From a virus: a stretch of 64,000 bases of DNA. The stretch spans positions 1 through 64,000 of the IMG/VR virus record IMGVR_UViG_3300031772_000007. The stretch is one strand, 5' to 3'. Made by a program: the position numbers and the translations under genes. The notes under the pieces were generated by a model that ran no database searches, was not told the origin of the DNA, and saw only the letters and a program-made list of their open reading frames with translations. This document shows, in pieces, positions 26,348-34,088 of this stretch (its first letter is position 1; each line of letters opens with the position of its first letter).

Positions 26348-26382
26348 ACCCGAGCGGGGGAGGGGGGTGGCCTCGCTCGGGT
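26348..26382 (-). repeat. 9-bp inverted repeat before the small structural gene
   Basis: ACCCGAGCG / CGCTCGGGT with a 17-base loop lies in the 76-base gap between two small genes. On the - strand TTGGCTCTTT follows, a poor T run. It may be a leaky terminator or an mRNA end-stabilising structure before the genes for abundant head proteins. Confidence 0.45.
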
Positions 26383-26403
26383 CAGCGGGAGGGGGCTTCG
26401 CTG

Positions 26404-26607
26404 TTAGCGTTGCCCGGTCGTCATCGGTCCCAGCTTGAACGGAGACGGATCCGGCGACTTGGGAAACTGCGCGGTCGGCAGCTTCTCGTCGGTGTTGGTG
26501 TTCTGCTCCACCGGATCGGCGTAGGTGCCGCCCTGCTTGGTCACCTGCTCCATGATGTTGGGGTTCTCACCAGCGGACTGCACCAGCTCGACGTTGCTCT
26601 GTGCCAT
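26404..26607 (-). CDS. Small unknown protein (67 aa)
   Basis: 67 residues from ATG 26607. Polar, with many Pro, Asn, Gln and Thr and no hydrophobic core, so it is probably unstructured alone. It is one of four consecutive short, Pro-rich genes (26404-27385) with related composition. Function unknown. Confidence 0.6.
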   Translation of the reverse strand: MAQSNVELVQSAGENPNIMEQVTKQGGTYADPVEQNTNTDEKLPTAQFPKSPDPSPFKLGPMTTGQR

Positions 26608-26641
26608 GTTCCTCGTCTCCTGAAGGCTTGCGCCGTGCGCG

Positions 26642-26821
26642 TTACTTCGGGCTCTGCATCGAGCCGAAGGGCTTGGGGTCGTGCTTCGACATCGGGTTGG
26701 TGGTCGGAGTGGCGGGCTTCTCCGTCTCCTTGTACGAGCCGTGCTTCGAGTCGTACTCCGGCGTGACGTGGGTATCGCCCTTCGAGGCGACCGCGTTGGC
26801 GTATTCAACGGCGCTGCACAT
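26642..26821 (-). CDS. Small unknown protein (59 aa)
   Basis: 59 codons from ATG 26821 to a TAA at 26642, preceded by a strong GGAGGAG site. The product begins MCSAVEYANAVASKGD and continues as a polar, Lys/Pro-rich chain ending in MQSPK. It fills the space between two other small genes with no room for another frame. Function unknown. Confidence 0.65.
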   Translation of the reverse strand: MCSAVEYANAVASKGDTHVTPEYDSKHGSYKETEKPATPTTNPMSKHDPKPFGSMQSPK

Positions 26822-26833
26822 GGGACTCCTCCT

Positions 26834-27067
26834 CTACTTCTTGATGGTGAAGGGGGAAGGGTTGAACGTCGCGCCGCCGCTCGCCACCGGAGGCTTCGTG
26901 TTGTCCGCGTAGTTGCACACGGGATGGTCCTTGTCGATGGGATGCCCGCCCCGCGCGTCGTAGTTCGGCGCGTCCTTGAAGCCTGCGGAGTCGGTGCCGA
27001 TCTCCAGCGCCCGCTGCCGCGGGGTGCGGACTGCCGCCTGAGCAACACCCTTGAACGCTTCCGCCAT
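26834..27067 (-). CDS. Small unknown protein (77 aa)
   Basis: 77 residues, polar, with a helical N-terminus (AEAFKGVAQAAVRTPRQRA) and an Asn/Pro/Asp-rich remainder ending FTIKK. Part of the block of short Pro-rich genes upstream of the head proteins. No family recognised. Confidence 0.65.
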   Translation of the reverse strand: MAEAFKGVAQAAVRTPRQRALEIGTDSAGFKDAPNYDARGGHPIDKDHPVCNYADNTKPPVASGGATFNPSPFTIKK

Positions 27068-27070
27068 GAC

Positions 27071-27385
27071 CTACCGTCCCTTCTTCAGCCCGGTGAACGG
27101 GCGCTTGACGTTCTCCACCTCGTGCCCCTTGGGGTCCACCTGCATCGTGCCCTCGGCGTCGCGGATGTCCGGGGCGCGCGGGTCGGGCTGCGGAGTCGGT
27201 CCCCAAGGCGAGCTGTTACCCGTTGCCATCCTCGTCGGCGGCTCGATGTGGAAGTCAGCCTCCGAATCCGCGAACGGATGCCGAACCGGCGGAGGCGTCC
27301 AGGGTGTGGACACCACGCCGAAGGGCTCGGGGGATGCGTTCTTCTCGACCTCGACAGGCTCCGGGTCGTAGAGCTTGATGGGCAT
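27071..27385 (-). CDS. Small Pro-rich unknown protein (104 aa)
   Basis: 104 residues with about one in six being Pro (VVSTPWTPPPVRHPF, WGPTPQPDPRAPDI), basic at the end (GLKKGR). Probably disordered. First gene after the membrane-protein genes. Function unknown. Confidence 0.65.
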   Translation of the reverse strand: MPIKLYDPEPVEVEKNASPEPFGVVSTPWTPPPVRHPFADSEADFHIEPPTRMATGNSSPWGPTPQPDPRAPDIRDAEGTMQVDPKGHEVENVKRPFTGLKKGR

Positions 27386-27430
27386 GGGACGATACTACGT
27401 GTAGTGCCGTGTTGGGCGCAAGTGCCCGCT

Positions 27431-27697
27431 TCAGCGCTTCCGCTGGAAGTAGGTGACGTGCAGGATGCTCCCGCCTACCAGTCCCGCCGTGACGAGCAAG
27501 GCGAGCTTGACTCCCAGGAGCCCCAGGGGGTGACCAGCCATCCGGTCAGCGACACCGAGCGCCGCACACCCGAACGCCATGAGAGCGAGCGAGAAGCTGA
27601 CCAGGACTCTGGTGACGCGAAGAAAGCGGTCGAGGAAGTACGCGCCGATTGCCCCCCAAAAAATGAGCAGCGCGAGGTCAAGTAGGCTCTCCATCAT
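27431..27697 (-). CDS. Membrane protein with three transmembrane helices, holin candidate
   Basis: 88 residues from ATG 27697. Three hydrophobic helices are visible, about residues 4-22, 29-49 and 56-80, and the C-terminus is basic (FQRKR). This is the layout of class I holins. The neighbours on the right are another single-span membrane protein and small charged proteins, which could form a lysis group, but no endolysin or clear spanin is nearby. Confident that it is a membrane protein, less so that it is a holin. Confidence 0.55.
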   Translation of the reverse strand: MMESLLDLALLIFWGAIGAYFLDRFLRVTRVLVSFSLALMAFGCAALGVADRMAGHPLGLLGVKLALLVTAGLVGGSILHVTYFQRKR

Positions 27698-27887
27698 CGT
27701 CGGGGTCCTTCCCTTCCATCTCCAACTCCAGCGCAACGCGCTCGCGCCTGATGCCCTCGACCCCCCGACGCAACCTCTCGTGCAGCTCCTTCATCTTCTC
27801 CCGGTGCTCTTGCGTCCCTACCGGCTGGACTGCTTTCTTGCTCCCACGACCGATGTGCCCAAAAAGGAAGTGTGCCGTCATCGCCAC
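27678..27887 (-). CDS. Small charged protein (69 aa)
   Basis: 69 residues, highly charged and helical in the second half (EKMKELHERLRRGVEGIRRE), with an acidic tail (DPDDDGEPT). It overlaps the start of the three-span membrane gene by about 20 bases, suggesting coupled translation. Function unknown. Confidence 0.6.
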   Translation of the reverse strand: MAMTAHFLFGHIGRGSKKAVQPVGTQEHREKMKELHERLRRGVEGIRRERVALELEMEGKDPDDDGEPT

Positions 27888-27890
27888 TCG

Positions 27891-28199
27891 CTACCCCCTT
27901 GCCCTACTCGGTGGGCTCGTTCGGTTGCGGTAGTCCGCCATACGCGCCGTCAGCTTGATCATCTCGTCGCTCGCGTCGGTCATCGTCTGCGCCAGCGGGA
28001 GGACTTCCTTCAGGTCGTCCACGCGCGCCGTGTTCAGCTCCTTGATCTCCTTCTGCGAGGAGCGCGCGTCCAATCGCCAGATGGTGAAGATGCCCACGAG
28101 CCCCGCGATGGCGAGCGCCGCGATTGCGGTGACGGGCTCGGTGTCGAGGAACTTCTTCACCCAGGTGGGCGAGAGCTGTGCAAGGAAGAGGAGGTCCAC
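27891..28199 (-). CDS. Single-span membrane protein with helical tail
   Basis: 102 residues. One hydrophobic segment at about residues 22-41 (EPVTAIAALAIAGLVGIFTI) is followed by a long charged helix (SSQKEIKELNTARVDDLKEV). The architecture fits an inner-membrane spanin subunit or a holin-like protein. No lipobox partner was found. The role is uncertain. Confidence 0.6.
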   Translation of the reverse strand: MDLLFLAQLSPTWVKKFLDTEPVTAIAALAIAGLVGIFTIWRLDARSSQKEIKELNTARVDDLKEVLPLAQTMTDASDEMIKLTARMADYRNRTSPPSRARG

Positions 28200-28208
28200 C
28201 TCTCCATG

Positions 28209-28409
28209 TTACCCGGAGAGCAGGTCGCTGTGAAGCCGGTAGAACTGAACACGAAGGTCCACCGGGCTCGCCAACTCCCTCGACGCTGTCGGCTCGGAGG
28301 GGATGCTCTCATCGTGCAACGTCACCCGTTCCTGCGGCGCAGCCTTGACAACGAGTTGCTGCGCGACCGGGTTCAGATTGTGAGTGGTGCCAACGGGTGC
28401 GACGCGCAT
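28209..28409 (-). CDS. Small unknown protein (66 aa)
   Basis: 66 residues; ATG 28409 overlaps the stop of the upstream gene by one base (TGATG). Mixed polar and hydrophobic, no motif recognised. Coupled to the gene encoding a C-terminal GPKGGR element. Confidence 0.55.
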   Translation of the reverse strand: MRVAPVGTTHNLNPVAQQLVVKAAPQERVTLHDESIPSEPTASRELASPVDLRVQFYRLHSDLLSG

Positions 28410-28777
28410 CACTTCACGTAGACCTTCTCCCCCGTGCGAGAGCTGACGTAGTACCGCCCTCCCTTGGGACCTGTGAGAATGTCCGCGTCGCCGGGTGGAT
28501 CCTTGCGTGGCTCGACGCCCAACCGCTGCGCCATCAGAACTTCCGCGTTCGAGGGCTTGCGCGACTTCGTCGGCGGAGTGCCCTCGGGAGCTGGGTGGAA
28601 CACCTGCACGCCCCACGTCGAGGACTTCCCCGCGTAGAGCCCGCCACCTGTATGCGCCACGCGGTACTCCCGACCCGTCTCAGCAGTCAACGCTCGCCGC
28701 TCCTCATGCGCCGAGGAGTGATCGGAGTGCTCCTTTTCGGATGCCGGATACCACCCCCGCTTGCGTTGCTCCGCCAC
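28409..28777 (-). CDS. Protein with C-terminal GPKGGR-YV element (122 aa)
   Basis: 122 residues. The last 21 residues (TGPKGGRYYV, then TGEKVYVK) nearly match the end of the next protein upstream (GPKGGRFYV, TGEKVYLSK). This short two-strand element is known as a repeated tail in several phage head-region proteins. The rest is charged and without known motifs. The shared tail suggests a docking element for a common partner; that is inference. Confidence 0.7.
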   Translation of the reverse strand: MAEQRKRGWYPASEKEHSDHSSAHEERRALTAETGREYRVAHTGGGLYAGKSSTWGVQVFHPAPEGTPPTKSRKPSNAEVLMAQRLGVEPRKDPPGDADILTGPKGGRYYVSSRTGEKVYVK

Positions 28778-28789
28778 AGCCCGCGCTCC

Positions 28790-29032
28790 TTACTTGGACA
28801 GGTAGACCTTCTCGCCCGTCTTGGGGTTGACGTAGAAGCGCCCGCCCTTCGGTCCTACCTGCGCTTCGGGAACGCCCTCCGCCCGGTTGCGCGCCTGAAT
28901 CGCGGCCAACTTCGTCTGCGTCGCCGCCAGTCGCGCCTGCGCGGAGATGTGCCGATCCGCCGCTTGCGACAGCGCCTTCACCGCCTTGTCGGAGGGAGAG
29001 TGCCCTGGGAAGGGAATGACGGTTCCAGCCAT
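28790..29032 (-). CDS. Protein with C-terminal GPKGGR-YV element (80 aa)
   Basis: 80 residues. The N-terminal ~55 residues are helical (KAVKALSQAADRHISAQARL), and the C-terminus is VGPKGGRFYVNPKTGEKVYL, shared with the neighbouring 122-residue protein. Located in the head assembly region between the repeat-containing protein and small genes. Function unknown. Confidence 0.7.
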   Translation of the reverse strand: MAGTVIPFPGHSPSDKAVKALSQAADRHISAQARLAATQTKLAAIQARNRAEGVPEAQVGPKGGRFYVNPKTGEKVYLSK

Positions 29033-29041
29033 CGAAGGCTC

Positions 29042-30025
29042 CTACTTCTCCGCCTTGCCCCCGCCCTTCCCGACTGTACCGCCAAGCGCCTTGTAGACGT
29101 GCGCGACGACGTGGTACGGCTTCGCGTGGCTCTCCCAATTGGGCTTCACCGCCGCCTCCGCCGCCGCCCACACGTCCGTGTCGGTGGCCCATGACGGAGG
29201 CTTGCCATCGGTGGCAGGGTCGTAGCTCTCCATCATCTTCTCCACCTCGGGATCCGGCTCCTCCTTCGCCTGCTGTGCCGCGCGCCCGACGATGTGACCT
29301 GTGAGGTTGCCGTCGTGCTGCGGAGCCGCGCCTTCCTCGGGCTTCGCGCCAGGAGCAGCGGGCGGCTTCTGCGCGCCCTGCTTCGCAGCCAGCAGCTTGC
29401 CCGCCGCTGCGCGGACGTGCTCGGGCTTGACACCGGAGGTGTCCTCGCCGGGAGCCGCCGGGGGCTTGGGCGGCTGCGCGCCCGGTTCGCCTTCTGCCGG
29501 AGGTGCCGCCGCGCCGGTCATCGCCCCGCCGAGCTTCTTGTAGAGGTACGCCGCGACGGCCACAGGCTCGTCGAAGGCATCAGCCTTCGGAGTCCCCAGG
29601 CCAACCGCTTCGGCGGCTTCCGCCCACTTGTCCTTGTCGGACGCGAACGCGGGAGGAGCATCAGCGGTCGCACCGGGGTCGTGCCCCACCAGCGCGTCCT
29701 CGACCTCGGAGTCCTGCGCGGCCTGAGCTTCCTTCGCGGCCTCGTCCACGAGGTCTTGGATGTGGACTTCCTGCCCGTCGTCTTCGGGCTTCGCGCCTAC
29801 CAGCGCCTTCAGTTTCGAGGCGAGGGGATTGACCTTCGCGGGAGCGGCGCCCGGTGCGCCTGGAGCTGCCGCCGGGGGGATGTGCGTCGCCGCTCCCGGA
29901 GGAGCCCCACCCGCGAGCTGCGGAGCCGCCGGAGGGAAGCCCGGCTTCTTCAGCTTGGCGAGGGGAAGGTTCACCGGAGACTGCTTCTTCACCATCACGC
30001 CGAGCTTCCGCTTGTCGAGGTTCAT
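29042..30025 (-). CDS. Pro/Ala-rich protein with two copies of a small helical domain
   Basis: 327 residues. Two similar segments, about residues 123-168 and 277-320, share the pattern PP-[FW]-A-[ST]-D-x-D-x-W, then a helix, then VA-[AH]-[YV]-[LV]-YK-x-LGG. They are joined by long Pro/Ala/Gly-rich linkers that are probably flexible. It is encoded just before the head morphogenesis and HNH genes. The domain copies may be binding modules for a head component. No enzyme motif is seen. Confidence 0.7.
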   Translation of the reverse strand: MNLDKRKLGVMVKKQSPVNLPLAKLKKPGFPPAAPQLAGGAPPGAATHIPPAAAPGAPGAAPAKVNPLASKLKALVGAKPEDDGQEVHIQDLVDEAAKEAQAAQDSEVEDALVGHDPGATADAPPAFASDKDKWAEAAEAVGLGTPKADAFDEPVAVAAYLYKKLGGAMTGAAAPPAEGEPGAQPPKPPAAPGEDTSGVKPEHVRAAAGKLLAAKQGAQKPPAAPGAKPEEGAAPQHDGNLTGHIVGRAAQQAKEEPDPEVEKMMESYDPATDGKPPSWATDTDVWAAAEAAVKPNWESHAKPYHVVAHVYKALGGTVGKGGGKAEK

Positions 30026-30052
30026 GGGTTCTCCAGAAGGGAATGGGGGATT

Positions 30053-30502
30053 CTATACCACAGGAGGGGTTGGTAGGGGACCGCGAGCTTCGTAGAGGCG
30101 CTTGGCCTTCGCCAGCGCCTCCACCTTCGGACGCTGATCCGGCGCGAGTCGCACCGTCTGCGAGTCGAGAGCCACGTCAGGGTTGAACGCCTTGAAGTCG
30201 TCCCCGTGTCCGATGCGAATGTGGCACTCGAACGCGCCCATGCAGAGCCCGATGAGGTTGCTCGGGTCCAGCTCTAGCGCCGGGAACAGGTGGAAGGGCT
30301 TGCGGTGGTGAACCTGGAGCCGTGTCGATCCGCCGCATGCCGCGCAGGAGGGGTGCTCCTTGACGTAGGCGTGCTGCACCTCGTCCCAATGCGGACTGCG
30401 CGCCGTGCGCTTCCGGCGCTCGCGGAGCAAGCTCTTGGCGACGCGGTAGGCGTGGCGTATCTTGTGGAACACCGACGGCTTCTTCTCTTCGGTCACTGCC
30501 AT
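30053..30502 (-). CDS. HNH endonuclease of the packaging-region type
   Basis: 149 residues from ATG 30502. The HNH core is C53/C56, H65-H66 (RLQVHHRKPFHLFP), N82 (DPSNLIGLC) with C87, and C93/H94. Such HNH proteins are often encoded in head and packaging operons and can assist terminase cleavage in HK97-like phages. Here it lies between the head morphogenesis gene and the repeat protein, overlapping the former by ten bases, so it is probably a resident gene rather than a homing insertion. Confidence 0.8.
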   Translation of the reverse strand: MAVTEEKKPSVFHKIRHAYRVAKSLLRERRKRTARSPHWDEVQHAYVKEHPSCAACGGSTRLQVHHRKPFHLFPALELDPSNLIGLCMGAFECHIRIGHGDDFKAFNPDVALDSQTVRLAPDQRPKVEALAKAKRLYEARGPLPTPPVV

Positions 30503-31485
30503 ATCCTCCTCCCAGCTTCGTAGCGCCATCCCGGCACGCCCCACGACTTCATCCACGGCGAGAGCGTGCTCCGGTCGTTCGGTCGGTTCGGCGGGAAGTC
30601 CCAGCTCCGCCCGACCAGCTTGTGGTACACCGCCGTCTTGCCATCCTCCCCAGGGAACGGTGCGTGCGCGGGCATCGTGAAGTAGCCGCCCGCCGGAGCA
30701 ACCTGAAGGTGCATGGCGATGGAGTCGGTGCCCACCCGGTCGTCCAAGGGCATCCCATTCGGCAGGCAGTGCTCCACCCACTGCATCATCATCTCCGGCA
30801 CCTCGTCCGCGATCTCCAGAATCCCGTTCCGGTGCGCGAGGTTGTACGCAAAATTCATCTCCGTGCGGACGATGCGCTCGCCCTGCCACCACTCCCCGCT
30901 GATGGTGTCGGCCACGTCGTCGATGACCTCGCCCGTCGGCGTTCCCGCGAGCAGCGATACCGAGAGCTTCTGCTCCACGTCCCCGACGACGCGCGCCCCG
31001 TACCGCAACCACACCTTCCTCCGCGGCTGCGCCGTGGCGTCCTCGACGTTCGCGTACTCGCGCAGCAGGCTTCGCTTCCCCTTCTCGACAACACCCTGGA
31101 AGGTCGCCGCTTCCTCGATGGGCAGTGGTATCTCCGCCCCGGTGAAGTGGGTGTGCAGCCGCTGCACTTGATTGATGAGTCCCTTCAGCGCAGCCTCCTG
31201 CGCCTTGTGCGAGAGCGGTCCCATCTGTCCCGCCAGCGCCTGCGCCGCCGCCATCTGCCCGTGCCGCACCTGCGCCAGCACGATGCGCTGTTGATGCGCC
31301 GTGAAGGTGTCACCCTTCTGCGCCTTCAGCAGATGACTCAGCCGCCGGTTCACCTCGGCGTTCGCTTGGTCGTAGATGCGCTTGAGCCGCGCCGCGGAGG
31401 GTTTCGTCAGCACCTTCTCCAGCCGGTTGCGGTGCTCCGCGACCGCCTTCAGGAACTCCACCGGCACCTTGGGATGGCTCGCCAC
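30493..31485 (-). CDS. Phage head morphogenesis protein (Mu F / SPP1 gp7-like)
   Basis: 330 residues. The segment QGERIVRTEMNFAYNLAHRN is the signature of the Mu F-like/SPP1 gp7 family, which binds the portal and enters the prohead in small numbers. The N-terminal two thirds are helical and basic. It follows the portal, separated by three small genes, as is usual for the family. Confidence 0.85.
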   Translation of the reverse strand: MASHPKVPVEFLKAVAEHRNRLEKVLTKPSAARLKRIYDQANAEVNRRLSHLLKAQKGDTFTAHQQRIVLAQVRHGQMAAAQALAGQMGPLSHKAQEAALKGLINQVQRLHTHFTGAEIPLPIEEAATFQGVVEKGKRSLLREYANVEDATAQPRRKVWLRYGARVVGDVEQKLSVSLLAGTPTGEVIDDVADTISGEWWQGERIVRTEMNFAYNLAHRNGILEIADEVPEMMMQWVEHCLPNGMPLDDRVGTDSIAMHLQVAPAGGYFTMPAHAPFPGEDGKTAVYHKLVGRSWDFPPNRPNDRSTLSPWMKSWGVPGWRYEAGRRIWQ

Positions 31486-31489
31486 GGGC

Positions 31490-31651
31490 TCACTTTGGAG
31501 GGGGTGGGACCTGCTTGCCCGCTGCCCGCGCCTTGGAGAGCTTGATGGCTGTCTCCTGCGCCTCCGCCTTCACGTTGGACTCATGGACGCCGAGCCGCTT
31601 GCTGCCGTCGGCGCTGTAGAGGACGAACTTGCCCTTCTGCTTGCGGATCAC
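31490..31651 (-). CDS. Small unknown protein (53 aa)
   Basis: 53 codons from GTG 31651, overlapping the upstream stop by four bases (GTGA). The product starts VIRKQKGKFVLYSADGSKRL, a beta hairpin resembling the short strand-turn-strand tails in this region, then a helix and a Pro-rich end. Function unknown. Confidence 0.6.
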   Translation of the reverse strand: MIRKQKGKFVLYSADGSKRLGVHESNVKAEAQETAIKLSKARAAGKQVPPPPK

Positions 31652-31866
31652 GTCGGCTTCTCCTTCCCGCTTGCCCCATTCGGAGGGGGTCCAAAGGTCG
31701 CACCATACTCCTTCATCGCAACCGTGAGGAAGTCCCTCGCGTCCGTCAACGCCTTCCTCGCCGATTTCGGCGTCTCGCCCGCCTCCACCCAACAGTTGAG
31801 CAAAGCGGAAGGAATCTCCGCCTCCCCGTGGTGCAGGTAGAGGTTCAACGTCAGCCTGATCCGCAC
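31648..31866 (-). CDS. Small unknown protein (72 aa)
   Basis: 72 residues with an N-terminal strand (MRIRLTLNLYLHHGE) and a central helix (TPKSARKALTDARDFLTVAM). Sits between the zinc-binding protein and a 53-residue gene. No family recognised. Confidence 0.6.
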   Translation of the reverse strand: MRIRLTLNLYLHHGEAEIPSALLNCWVEAGETPKSARKALTDARDFLTVAMKEYGATFGPPPNGASGKEKPT

Positions 31867-31869
31867 TGG

Positions 31870-32304
31870 TCAGTTCACCGTGCCGGGAACCGCTGCCTGA
31901 ATGGTGTCCTTGATGTTGCGCTCGATCTCCACAAAGCACCTGTCGCTGTGCGGGCTTCGCGCCACAGTGACCTCTGCTTCCTTCTTGCAGAGCTTGCAGA
32001 AGCAGTTGTCCGAGATGCAGACCATCTCTCGCACGCTCCCGCCGAACTTCATCTTGGCGCTCGGAACGTAGGGTCCGTTCGGGTTCGTGCCCTTGATGAG
32101 CGCGATGATGTCCGGGCACTCCTGCTCCAGCTCATCGAGCCGCCGCCACACCTTGATGCGAATCTCCGGCGGTCCCTTGCAGATGGTGCAGCGCTTCCCG
32201 AGCGCGAGAGCCGCGTGGACCTCACTCGGCTTGAACTCGCCGTTCATGAACTTCTTGAGGTGGATGACCTCTCCCCCCTGCTTCAACCTGCCACGCTTCG
32301 ACAT
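31870..32304 (-). CDS. Putative zinc-binding protein near portal
   Basis: 144 residues with two Cys pairs, CTIC in the first third and CFCKLC near residue 103, plus a CISDN segment and conserved-looking His. These could bind one or two zinc ions. It is encoded directly after the portal. Function unknown; a DNA- or protein-binding role during packaging is possible. Confidence 0.65.
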   Translation of the reverse strand: MSKRGRLKQGGEVIHLKKFMNGEFKPSEVHAALALGKRCTICKGPPEIRIKVWRRLDELEQECPDIIALIKGTNPNGPYVPSAKMKFGGSVREMVCISDNCFCKLCKKEAEVTVARSPHSDRCFVEIERNIKDTIQAAVPGTVN

Positions 32305-32357
32305 CGTTCCCCTCCTCCGGTTGCCCGCAGCCTAACCACTCTGCGCTCCAACTCTAG

Positions 32358-34061
32358 CTACCCCACTCCACCGAAGCCTGCGTCCGCCGTGTTGTGGACG
32401 TAGCCCCCCAGCGCCATCGACTCCAATTCCGCCTGCTTCTTCGTCGTCTCCTGCTGAACCTTGAGGAGCATCGCCTGCACGTCCTCGACCTTGAAATAGG
32501 GTGCAACGAACTTCGCCCCACTCTCTTGGTCGATGAGCCCACCCGCGGTAGCACCTGCGGCAGCCTGGGCAGCCTGGAGGGAATCCTGAAGGGTCGGCTC
32601 GAAGTACGGGGGCCACTTCAACCGAATGGTCCCGCCCGTACCCGGCTTCCTATCGACATGCTGGTAGGTGCCGTCCGGGTTCTTGACGTGCCGTGGAGGC
32701 AGAGTCAGCGTGCCGCGCAACATCCCCGGCTGTCCAGGCTCCGTCGCCTGCGGGTTCGGCTGCGCCTGCGTCATCTTCTGAACCACGTCGAACATCATCC
32801 CGAGGAGCTTCTTGACCCCGTTCTCCCCGTACTGCTCGCGGAGCATGTCGCTCTTCGACATCATCGAGCTGTAGGCACGCAGAATCTCCGTCGCCGTCTT
32901 CAGCGCGTCGCCCGTGTGCTCCAGAACGCACTGTGCGCTCTCCAGCGCGTAGCGGCGCATCACCTCGATGAACTCCACCGCCGACTTCGGCGCGGACGCG
33001 CTCATTTCGAGGAAGGACGCGCTCCCCGTTTCGGTGAGCTTGATGCACTCCTCGTTGCCCTTGTGGACCTCGGAGAGATCGCTCTTGTCGGAAATGACCA
33101 ACGTAGCCGAGCAATTGTGCAGCAGGGTCTTGTTCGCCTGCGCCAGCAGCGCGTCGATGGCCTTCACCGTGTCGTAGATGCCGTCGCAGTCCGAGCGCCC
33201 GTCGATGTCGTCCTGCACCGGGAGATTCTGAATCCACACCACCGGGCAGAAGCCGAAGCCGTGGACGACTTCCTTCCTCTCCACCTCGTCCCAGTTGGGC
33301 TCCTCGCCCTTCCCGACAGGGCACGGTGCGAACAGGACATCCTTCTCCTGATCGATGATGCGCCTGTACCAGTACGACTCCTCCTTGATGACGCCCGTGA
33401 TCTGGTCCATCACCTCCATCGGGTACTGGTACCGCTTCTCGATGGACTCCAGGATGAGAGCGTGCCGGTCGATGAACTTCGGCGTCGTCCACAGCGGATC
33501 GTGAACCTCGATGACCGGCTTGCCGCCGAGGAACTGGAACCCAATGCAGGCGCTCCCGGTCGCCCCGCCGTACTGCCGCGCCAGAATCATCGCAGGCCAG
33601 AGCCGCGCCACGTCCGCTACGCAGTTGATGAAGTCCTCGGTGTCCGGGTCGCCGTCCACCTGAATCTGCGGCGACTGGCGCTCGCTGAACAACATCCCCG
33701 TGAAGCGGTCCACGATGACTTTGACCAGCGGGTAGGGAGCCGTCGGCTTGCGGAACTTCAACGGGACGTTCTGCTTGCTGGCGTCGTAGAAGCCCGGCGG
33801 GATGATGCCGGAGGTGGCGATGTTCTCCGTCGCAATCGGATCCGCTTCCTCCTGCGCGTTCCAGTCCAGCTTCCGAGTAGCGTAGGCTTCGCAGTTGTAC
33901 CAAGCCCACAGTCGGTTAAGGCGCTGCTGACGCGGGCTTATCCCCAGGCGCTTGACCTTATTCGTCGCTTGGTCAGGTCGGTCGCCCGAGCCCAGCTTCC
34001 CGACAACGCTTCCCAGCACCCGGCTGACGATGCTCGGGTTGGACGCCATGCCGCTTCCCAT
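32358..34061 (-). CDS. Portal protein
   Basis: 567 residues. The overall pattern (PLVKVIVDRFTGMLFSERQS in the first third, DDIDGRSDCDGIYDTVKAID and LAQANKTLLHN in the centre, a helical C-terminus with coiled-coil character) fits portal proteins of the SPP1 gp6-like group. The head morphogenesis gene follows. Unusually, about 6.7 kb of small genes separate it from the large terminase. It forms the ring at the DNA entry vertex. Confidence 0.85.
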   Translation of the reverse strand: MGSGMASNPSIVSRVLGSVVGKLGSGDRPDQATNKVKRLGISPRQQRLNRLWAWYNCEAYATRKLDWNAQEEADPIATENIATSGIIPPGFYDASKQNVPLKFRKPTAPYPLVKVIVDRFTGMLFSERQSPQIQVDGDPDTEDFINCVADVARLWPAMILARQYGGATGSACIGFQFLGGKPVIEVHDPLWTTPKFIDRHALILESIEKRYQYPMEVMDQITGVIKEESYWYRRIIDQEKDVLFAPCPVGKGEEPNWDEVERKEVVHGFGFCPVVWIQNLPVQDDIDGRSDCDGIYDTVKAIDALLAQANKTLLHNCSATLVISDKSDLSEVHKGNEECIKLTETGSASFLEMSASAPKSAVEFIEVMRRYALESAQCVLEHTGDALKTATEILRAYSSMMSKSDMLREQYGENGVKKLLGMMFDVVQKMTQAQPNPQATEPGQPGMLRGTLTLPPRHVKNPDGTYQHVDRKPGTGGTIRLKWPPYFEPTLQDSLQAAQAAAGATAGGLIDQESGAKFVAPYFKVEDVQAMLLKVQQETTKKQAELESMALGGYVHNTADAGFGGVG

Positions 34062-34088
34062 CCGAAGCTCCTTGGTTGAGGCGGCAGA

